A stretch of 18,097 nucleotides of DNA, from assembly GCF_050175855.1 (NCBI RefSeq), contig NZ_JBFXIO010000042.1, positions 1 to 18,097 on the forward strand, written 5' to 3'. This DNA is from Piscinibacter sp050175855. GTDB taxonomy: Bacteria > Pseudomonadota > Gammaproteobacteria > Burkholderiales > Burkholderiaceae_C. This document shows, piece by piece, positions 13,449 to 18,097 of the stretch. Position 1 is the stretch's first letter. Every line of letters begins with the position of its first letter. Both the position numbers and the translations under genes were made by a program. A model generated the notes under the pieces. The model had not been told where the DNA came from. It did not search any database and worked only from the letters and a program-made list of their open reading frames with translations.

Positions 13449-14956
13449 TGGCCGGCCGCGCCTGGCCCGGGCCGCTCGAGATCCTCGCGGCGCTGCTGCT
13501 CGGCGCGCTGCAGACGCTGGCCTATGTGCACACCGGCGCCTGGTGGCTGCAACTGGCCTGCGTCGGGCTGCTCGCCTGGCGTGCCAGCCGCGTGCGCCCG
13601 GGCCTGGCGGCGCTGATGGGTGCGGCCTACGGTACCGCCTGGGTGGCGGCCGGCACCTGGTGGCTGTTCATCAGCATGCACCGCTACGGCGGCCTGCCGG
13701 CCTGGATGGCGGTGGCGGCCGTTATCGCGCTGGCGGCTTTCCTCTCGCTCTACCTGGCGGCGGCCCTGGCCGCGTTCGCTCGCTGGCGCAGCGGCCGGCC
13801 GCTGGCCGACGCGGCGCTGTTCGCCGCGGTCTGGTTGCTGGCCGAACTGGCGCGCGGCGTGCTCTTCACCGGCTTCCCCTGGGTGGCTGCGGGTTATGCG
13901 CACGTCGACGGCCCGCTGGCTGCCTGGGCGCCGTGGGTGGGCGTCTACGGCATCGGCGCGGTGGCGGCCTTCGCCGCCGCGCTGGCAGCGTTGCAGCCCG
14001 ATCGTTCTTCCGCATCGCTGCTGCGCGGCATCGCGCTGCCCGTGGCCCTGCTGGCCGTGCCGGCGCTGGTCGGCTCGCCCGACTTCACCCGTGCCACCGG
14101 CACCCTCTCGGTCACGCTGCTTCAGGGCAACATCCCGCAGGACGAGAAGTTCGAAATCACCCACCAGGCGGCGGCGCTGGAGTGGCATGTGGGGGCACTG
14201 AACGAGGCGCGTGGCGACCTCGTCGTGGCGCCCGAGACCGCGATCCCCTTCCTGCCCCAGCAGATGCCCGAAGGCCTGTGGGAGGGGCTGCAGCAGCGTT
14301 TCGGCCAGGGCGACACCGCCGCGCTGGTCGGCGTGCCGCTGGGCGACGAGCGCAGCGGCTATACCAATTCCGCCGCCGGCTTCGCACCCGGGCAGCCGCC
14401 CTACCGCTACGACAAGCAGCATCTCGTACCCTTCGGCGAGTTCATCCCGGCGATGTTCCGCTGGTTCACCGACCTGATGCACATCCCGCTGGGTGACTTC
14501 AACCGCGGCCCGCTGGTGGCGCCGTCCTTCGTCGTCAAGGGCGAGCGCATCGGCCCGAACATCTGCTACGAAGACCTGTTCGGCGAGGAACTGGCGGCGC
14601 GCTTCGCCGGCACCGGCGAAGCGCCGACGATCCAGGCCAACCACAGCAACAACGGCTGGGTCGGCCCGACCCACGCCGTCGACCAGCCCCAGCCCATCTC
14701 GCGGCGGCGCAGCCGGGTACAGCAGCGGCCGATGATCCGCGCCACCAACACCGGTGCGACGGTGGTGATCGACCACCGCGGCCGTGTGACGCACGCGCTG
14801 CCGCCGCACACCCGCGGCGTGCTCGAAGGCCGCGTGCAGGGCCGCGAGGGCAGCACGCCGTTCGCGCGCTGGGCCGGCCCGTTCGGGCTGTGGCCGCCCT
14901 TCCTGCTCGCGCTCGCGGTGCTGGGCTGGGCGGCCCGTCGCAGAGCCGGCCCCTAA
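13448..14956 (+). CDS. lnt: Apolipoprotein N-acyltransferase Lnt, with an anomalous segment
   Basis: A 502-residue inner-membrane enzyme that adds the third acyl chain to lipoproteins. Residues about 9-210 are hydrophobic and hold the N-terminal membrane helices; about 220-465 form the periplasmic nitrilase-like domain; LWPPFLLALAVLGWAA near 481-496 is the last helix. The Glu-Lys-Cys triad is present: Glu263 (APETAIP), Lys323 (YDKQHLVPFGE) and Cys373 (NICYEDLFGEE). However residues 399-427 read HSNNGWVGPTHAVDQPQPIS and then RRRSRVQQ, where the family has a strongly conserved pattern like VSNxGWFGDTxAxDQHLxIS followed by RMRxLE. Family identity resumes at RPMIRATNTGAT. The frame is intact. It could be sequence error, or real loss or alteration of function. 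The start is coupled to the corC stop; glyQ follows after 28 nt. Confidence 0.93.
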   Translation: MAGRAWPGPLEILAALLLGALQTLAYVHTGAWWLQLACVGLLAWRASRVRPGLAALMGAAYGTAWVAAGTWWLFISMHRYGGLPAWMAVAAVIALAAFLSLYLAAALAAFARWRSGRPLADAALFAAVWLLAELARGVLFTGFPWVAAGYAHVDGPLAAWAPWVGVYGIGAVAAFAAALAALQPDRSSASLLRGIALPVALLAVPALVGSPDFTRATGTLSVTLLQGNIPQDEKFEITHQAAALEWHVGALNEARGDLVVAPETAIPFLPQQMPEGLWEGLQQRFGQGDTAALVGVPLGDERSGYTNSAAGFAPGQPPYRYDKQHLVPFGEFIPAMFRWFTDLMHIPLGDFNRGPLVAPSFVVKGERIGPNICYEDLFGEELAARFAGTGEAPTIQANHSNNGWVGPTHAVDQPQPISRRRSRVQQRPMIRATNTGATVVIDHRGRVTHALPPHTRGVLEGRVQGREGSTPFARWAGPFGLWPPFLLALAVLGWAARRRAGP

Positions 14957-14959
14957 AAT
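14954..14959 (+). promoter_or_regulatory. Possible -10 element (TAAAAT) for glyQS
   Basis: TAAAAT overlaps the lnt stop codon, 25 nt before the glyQ ATG, and is followed by CGCGG. It matches five of six consensus positions, but no -35 is visible at the expected distance. Transcription from upstream is equally possible. Confidence 0.35.
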
Positions 14960-14984
14960 CGCGGGTCGACCTTCGCGGCCCGCC

Positions 14985-15905
14985 ATGCTCACCTTCCAGC
15001 AAATCATCCTTCGCCTGCAAGACTACTGGGACCGCCAGGGCTGCGCGCTGCTGCAACCCTACGACATGGAAGTCGGCGCCGGCACCAGCCATACGGCCAC
15101 CTTCCTGCGCGCCATCGGCCCCGAGCCCTGGAAGGCCGCCTACGTGCAGCCCAGCCGCCGGCCCAAGGACGGCCGCTACGGCCAGAACCCCAACCGCCTG
15201 CAGCACTACTACCAGTACCAGGTGGTGCTCAAGCCGGCGCCGGCGAACATCCTCGAGCTCTACCTCGGCTCGCTGGAGGCGCTGGGTTTCGACCTCAAGG
15301 TCAACGACATCCGCTTCGTCGAGGACGACTGGGAGAACCCCACGCTGGGCTGCTGGGGCCTGGGCTGGGAGGTCTGGCTCAACGGCATGGAGGTGACGCA
15401 GTTCACCTACTTCCAGCAGGTCGGCGGCATCGACTGCAAGCCGATCACCGGCGAGATCACCTATGGCCTGGAGCGCCTGGCGATGTACCTGCAGGGCGTG
15501 GACAACGTCTACGACCTGCAGTGGACCGAGTCGATGAGATATGGCGACGTGTACCACCAGAACGAGGTCGAGCAGAGCACCTACAACTTCGAGCACAGCG
15601 ACGTCGAGTTCCTTCTCACGGCCTTCGCGGCCCACGAGAAGCAGAGCAAGTACCTGATGGAGCAGCAGCTCGCGCTGCCCGCCTACGAGCAGCTGCTCAA
15701 GGCGGCGCACACCTTCAATTTGCTGGATGCGCGCGGCGCGATCAGCGTGACCGAGCGCGCCGCCTACATCGGCCGCATCCGCAACCTGGCGCGCGCCGTG
15801 GCGCAGAGCTACCTCGACAGCCGCGCGCGCCTGGGCTTCCCGATGGCGCCGAAGGCCTGGGGCGACGAAGTGGCCGCTCAGCTGGCCCAGAAGAAGGCGG
15901 CCTGA
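14985..15905 (+). CDS. glyQ: Glycine--tRNA ligase alpha subunit
   Basis: A 306-residue catalytic subunit of the alpha2beta2 bacterial glycyl-tRNA synthetase, which activates glycine with ATP. It starts MLTFQQIILRLQDYWDRQGC and continues through MEVGAGTSHTATFLRAIGPE and AYVQPSRRPKDGRYGQNPNR (class II motif 2 region), then GWEVWLNGMEVTQFTYFQQV and ITGEITYGLERLAMYLQ (motif 3, with the ATP-binding Arg). The length matches the family and no conserved block is missing. The next gene, glyS, starts 3 nt after its stop, so the two subunits are made from one message. No strong Shine-Dalgarno sequence is visible; the start is set by the conserved N-terminus. Confidence 0.98.
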   Translation: MLTFQQIILRLQDYWDRQGCALLQPYDMEVGAGTSHTATFLRAIGPEPWKAAYVQPSRRPKDGRYGQNPNRLQHYYQYQVVLKPAPANILELYLGSLEALGFDLKVNDIRFVEDDWENPTLGCWGLGWEVWLNGMEVTQFTYFQQVGGIDCKPITGEITYGLERLAMYLQGVDNVYDLQWTESMRYGDVYHQNEVEQSTYNFEHSDVEFLLTAFAAHEKQSKYLMEQQLALPAYEQLLKAAHTFNLLDARGAISVTERAAYIGRIRNLARAVAQSYLDSRARLGFPMAPKAWGDEVAAQLAQKKAA

Positions 15906-15908
15906 CGC

Positions 15909-18014
15909 ATGAGCTCCACCAAGAACCTGCTCGTCGAACTGTTCGTCGAGGAACTGCCCCCGAAATCGCTGAAGAAGCTCGGCGAGGCCTTCGCCGCCGA
16001 CATCGCCAAGGGGCTGCGTGCCCAGGGCCTGGCGGGCGAACAGTCGGCGGTGACGCCGTTCGCCTCGCCGCGCCGGCTGGCGGCGCATGTGTCGGCGGTG
16101 CTGGCCAACGCACCAGACCGCCAGGTGTCGGTCAAGCTGATGCCGGTGGCCGTGGGCCTGGCCGCCGACGGCTCGCCCACGCCTGCGCTGAGGAAGAAGC
16201 TCGCCGCCGTCGGCGCCGACGAGTCGGCGCTGCCGCGCCTGGTGCGGCGCATGGACGGAAAGGCCGAGGTGCTGTTCCTCGAGGGCACGGCCGAGGGCGT
16301 GACGCTCGCCCAGGGCCTGCAGCAAGCGCTGGACGACGCGCTGGCCAGCCTGCCGATCCCGAAGGTGATGCAGTACCAGCTGGCCGACGGCTGGACCAGC
16401 GTGAATTTTGTGCGCCCGGCGCACGGCCTGGTGGCGTTGCACGGTGCCGACGTGGTGCCCGTCCAGGCGCTGGGTCTGCAGGCCGGCCGGCAGACGCGCG
16501 GCCATCGCTTCGAGGCGCAGATGGACCCGGTGGTGCTGCTCGACGCCGACCACTACGCCCGCCAGCTGGAAGAGCAGGGCGGCGTGATCCCCGGCTTCGC
16601 GGCACGCCATGGCGAGCTGGTGCGCCAGCTGAACCTCGCCGCGGCGAAGGAAGGGCTGAAGCCGATCGAGGACGACGCGCTTCTCGACGAGGTCACGGCG
16701 CTGGTCGAGCGACCCAACGTGCTGCTGTGCCAGTTCGAGCCCGACTTCCTCGCCGTGCCGCAGGAGTGCCTCATCCTCACGATGAAGGCCAACCAGAAGT
16801 ATTTCCCGCTGCTCGGCGCCGAGGGCCGGCTGACCAACAAGTTCCTGGTGGTGAGCAACATCCGCCCGGCCGATGCGAGCCGGGTGATCGGCGGCAACGA
16901 GCGCGTGGTGCGCCCACGCCTGGCCGACGCCAAGTTCTTCTTCGACCAGGACCGCCGCCGCACGCTGGCCTCGCGCGTCGACGGGCTGTCCAAGGTGGTC
17001 TACCACGCGAAACTGGGCAGCATGGGCGAGCGCGTCGAGCGGGTGCGCCGCATCGCCACCGAGATCGGCCGTTCGCTCGGCGGCGAGGCCGTCGCGAAGC
17101 AGGCCGACCAGGCGGCCTGGCTGGCCAAGGCCGACCTGCTGACCGACATGGTCGGTGAGTTTCCCGAGCTGCAGGGCATCATGGGCGGCTACTACGCGCG
17201 CCATGACGGCCTGTCCGAGGACATCGCCTTCGCCATCGAAGATCACTACAAGCCGCGCTTCGCCGGCGATGCGCTGCCGCGCAACGCCACCGGCCTGGCG
17301 GTGGCGCTGGCCGACAAGCTCGAGACGCTGGCCGGCCTGTTCGGCATCGGCCAGGTGCCCACCGGCGACAAGGATCCGTTCGCGCTGCGCCGCCACGCGC
17401 TGGGCCTGATCCGCATGCTGATCGAGCGCGAGCTGCCGCTGGAGCTGGCGCACCTGGTGTCGGCCGCCTTCGCCGCCTTCCCGGCGAGCCACGGGCAGGC
17501 CCATGCCGAGCTGAACTACTTCCTGCGCGAGCGGCTGGTGGGCTACCTGCGCGAGGCCGGCCATGCGGTGCAGGATGTCGAGGCGGTGATCGAGGCGCGC
17601 CCGCCGCGCTGGGCCGAGTTCCCGAAGCGGCTGGACGCCGTGCGCGCCTTCAAGGCGCTGCCCGAGTCGCAGCCGCTGGCCGCGGCCAACAAGCGTGTCG
17701 GCAACATCCTGAAGAAGAGCGAGGATAAGGTCGCCCCGGTGACCGACGCCGCGCTGTTCGCCGAGCCCGCCGAGCGGGCACTGGCCGATGCGCTGGAGGC
17801 GGTGGCGCCGCGCTCCGAGCGCGCCTTCGAGGCCGGCGACTACACCGGCTCGCTGCAGGCCCTGGCCGCGCTGAAGGCGCCGGTCGACGCCTTCTTCGAC
17901 ACGGTGATGGTCAACGCCGAGGATCCGAAGCTGCGCGCCAACCGGCTCGGCCTGCTCGCGCGGCTGCATGTGGCGATGAACCGCGTGGCCGACCTGTCGA
18001 AGCTGGCTGCCTGA
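15909..18014 (+). CDS. glyS: Glycine--tRNA ligase beta subunit
   Basis: A 701-residue beta subunit, normal length, that binds tRNA-Gly and is needed for aminoacylation with GlyQ. It begins MSSTKNLLVELFVEELPPKS, typical for GlyS. VVSNIRPADASRVIGGNERV and RPRLADAKFFFDQDRR lie in the body domains. An HD-like segment, YYARHDGLSEDIAFAIEDHY, is at about residues 428-447, followed by NATGLAVALADKLETLAGLF. The C-terminal anticodon-binding (DALR-like) part ends with FFDTVMVNAEDPKLRANRLG and LLARLHVAMNRVADLSKLA. No frameshift or missing block is seen. It is 3 nt after glyQ, and the next gene begins within 30 nt. Confidence 0.97.
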   Translation: MSSTKNLLVELFVEELPPKSLKKLGEAFAADIAKGLRAQGLAGEQSAVTPFASPRRLAAHVSAVLANAPDRQVSVKLMPVAVGLAADGSPTPALRKKLAAVGADESALPRLVRRMDGKAEVLFLEGTAEGVTLAQGLQQALDDALASLPIPKVMQYQLADGWTSVNFVRPAHGLVALHGADVVPVQALGLQAGRQTRGHRFEAQMDPVVLLDADHYARQLEEQGGVIPGFAARHGELVRQLNLAAAKEGLKPIEDDALLDEVTALVERPNVLLCQFEPDFLAVPQECLILTMKANQKYFPLLGAEGRLTNKFLVVSNIRPADASRVIGGNERVVRPRLADAKFFFDQDRRRTLASRVDGLSKVVYHAKLGSMGERVERVRRIATEIGRSLGGEAVAKQADQAAWLAKADLLTDMVGEFPELQGIMGGYYARHDGLSEDIAFAIEDHYKPRFAGDALPRNATGLAVALADKLETLAGLFGIGQVPTGDKDPFALRRHALGLIRMLIERELPLELAHLVSAAFAAFPASHGQAHAELNYFLRERLVGYLREAGHAVQDVEAVIEARPPRWAEFPKRLDAVRAFKALPESQPLAAANKRVGNILKKSEDKVAPVTDAALFAEPAERALADALEAVAPRSERAFEAGDYTGSLQALAALKAPVDAFFDTVMVNAEDPKLRANRLGLLARLHVAMNRVADLSKLAA

Positions 18015-18039
18015 CATGCCCGTCAGCCACTCGCACGCC

Positions 18040-18097
18040 ATGAAGCTCGTCATCCTCGATCGGGATGGCACGATCAACGAGGACCGCGACGACTACG
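18040..18097 (+). CDS. gmhB: D-glycero-beta-D-manno-heptose-1,7-bisphosphate 7-phosphatase (partial, N-terminus only)
   Basis: Only the first 19 residues are inside the window: MKLVILDRDGTINEDRDDY. DRDGTIN is the nucleophile motif of HAD phosphatases in the GmhB form (both Asp residues present). GmhB removes the 7-phosphate in ADP-heptose synthesis for the lipopolysaccharide inner core. An in-frame ATG at 18016, one base after the glyS stop, would add eight residues (MPVSHSHA); the later ATG is preferred because the family normally starts three to five residues before the Asp motif. The position just after glyQS and lnt fits the common gene order in this group. Confidence 0.88.
   Translation, partial: MKLVILDRDGTINEDRDDY

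Noticed and set aside
14535..18077. Open frame of about 1180 codons on the minus strand opposite lnt, glyQ and glyS
   Set aside because: It is fully opposite well-supported genes with all family motifs; composition is His/Arg/Gly/Leu-rich shadow sequence.
1..18097. Mobile elements, defence systems, secretion or biosynthetic clusters
   Set aside because: No transposase, integrase, toxin-antitoxin, restriction, CRISPR or synthase signature was found on either strand; gene order is ordinary chromosomal.

Overview
This GC-rich window looks like a chromosomal segment of a betaproteobacterium in the Burkholderiales, most likely the Rubrivivax/Leptothrix/Ideonella/Roseateles neighbourhood. That placement is an inference from gene content (fused isobutyryl-CoA mutase, type III pantothenate kinase, zinc-cysteine-poor DksA, corC-lnt-glyQ-glyS-gmhB order) and codon use, not from a marker gene. 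Nearly all of it is coding. I see no rRNA, tRNA, CRISPR, insertion sequence, integrase or phage gene, and no stretch over 300 bases without a gene.

Layout. (1) 1-690, minus strand: a small hydrophobic protein followed by a histidine phosphatase that runs off the left edge. (2) 825-4983, minus: a class III-like polyphosphate kinase 2 gene followed after 19 nt by icmF, the fused B12-dependent acyl-CoA mutase. A perfect 20-bp palindrome lies just upstream of the pair. (3) 5179-6637, plus: an unrecognised protein, then coaX (pantothenate kinase, first step to CoA). (4) 6727-12395, minus: a cobW-type GTPase, dksA, a STAS-domain protein, then hslV and hslU (ATP-dependent protease); hslV/hslU overlap by ATGA. 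(5) 12552-18097, plus: corC, lnt, glyQ, glyS and the start of gmhB, tightly packed (corC/lnt overlap by one base; glyQ/glyS are 3 nt apart).

Functional themes are housekeeping: CoA and acyl-CoA metabolism (coaX, icmF), polyphosphate/nucleotide exchange (ppk2), stringent-response transcription control (dksA), proteolysis (hslVU), lipoprotein maturation and envelope (lnt, corC, gmhB), and glycyl-tRNA charging (glyQS).

I did not find a convincing new system. The observations most worth checking are the 20-bp palindrome before ppk2-icmF; a one-base frameshift near the 3' end of the cobW-type gene, whose expected C-terminus is intact in another frame; and a block of about 30 residues in Lnt where near-invariant positions are lost while both flanks are normal. 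The last two may be either real decay or sequence error. Less striking are a 19-bp inverted repeat upstream of the small membrane protein, a STAS domain lacking the phosphorylatable serine, and DksA with a long Ala/Lys/Pro tail and only one of the four zinc cysteines.
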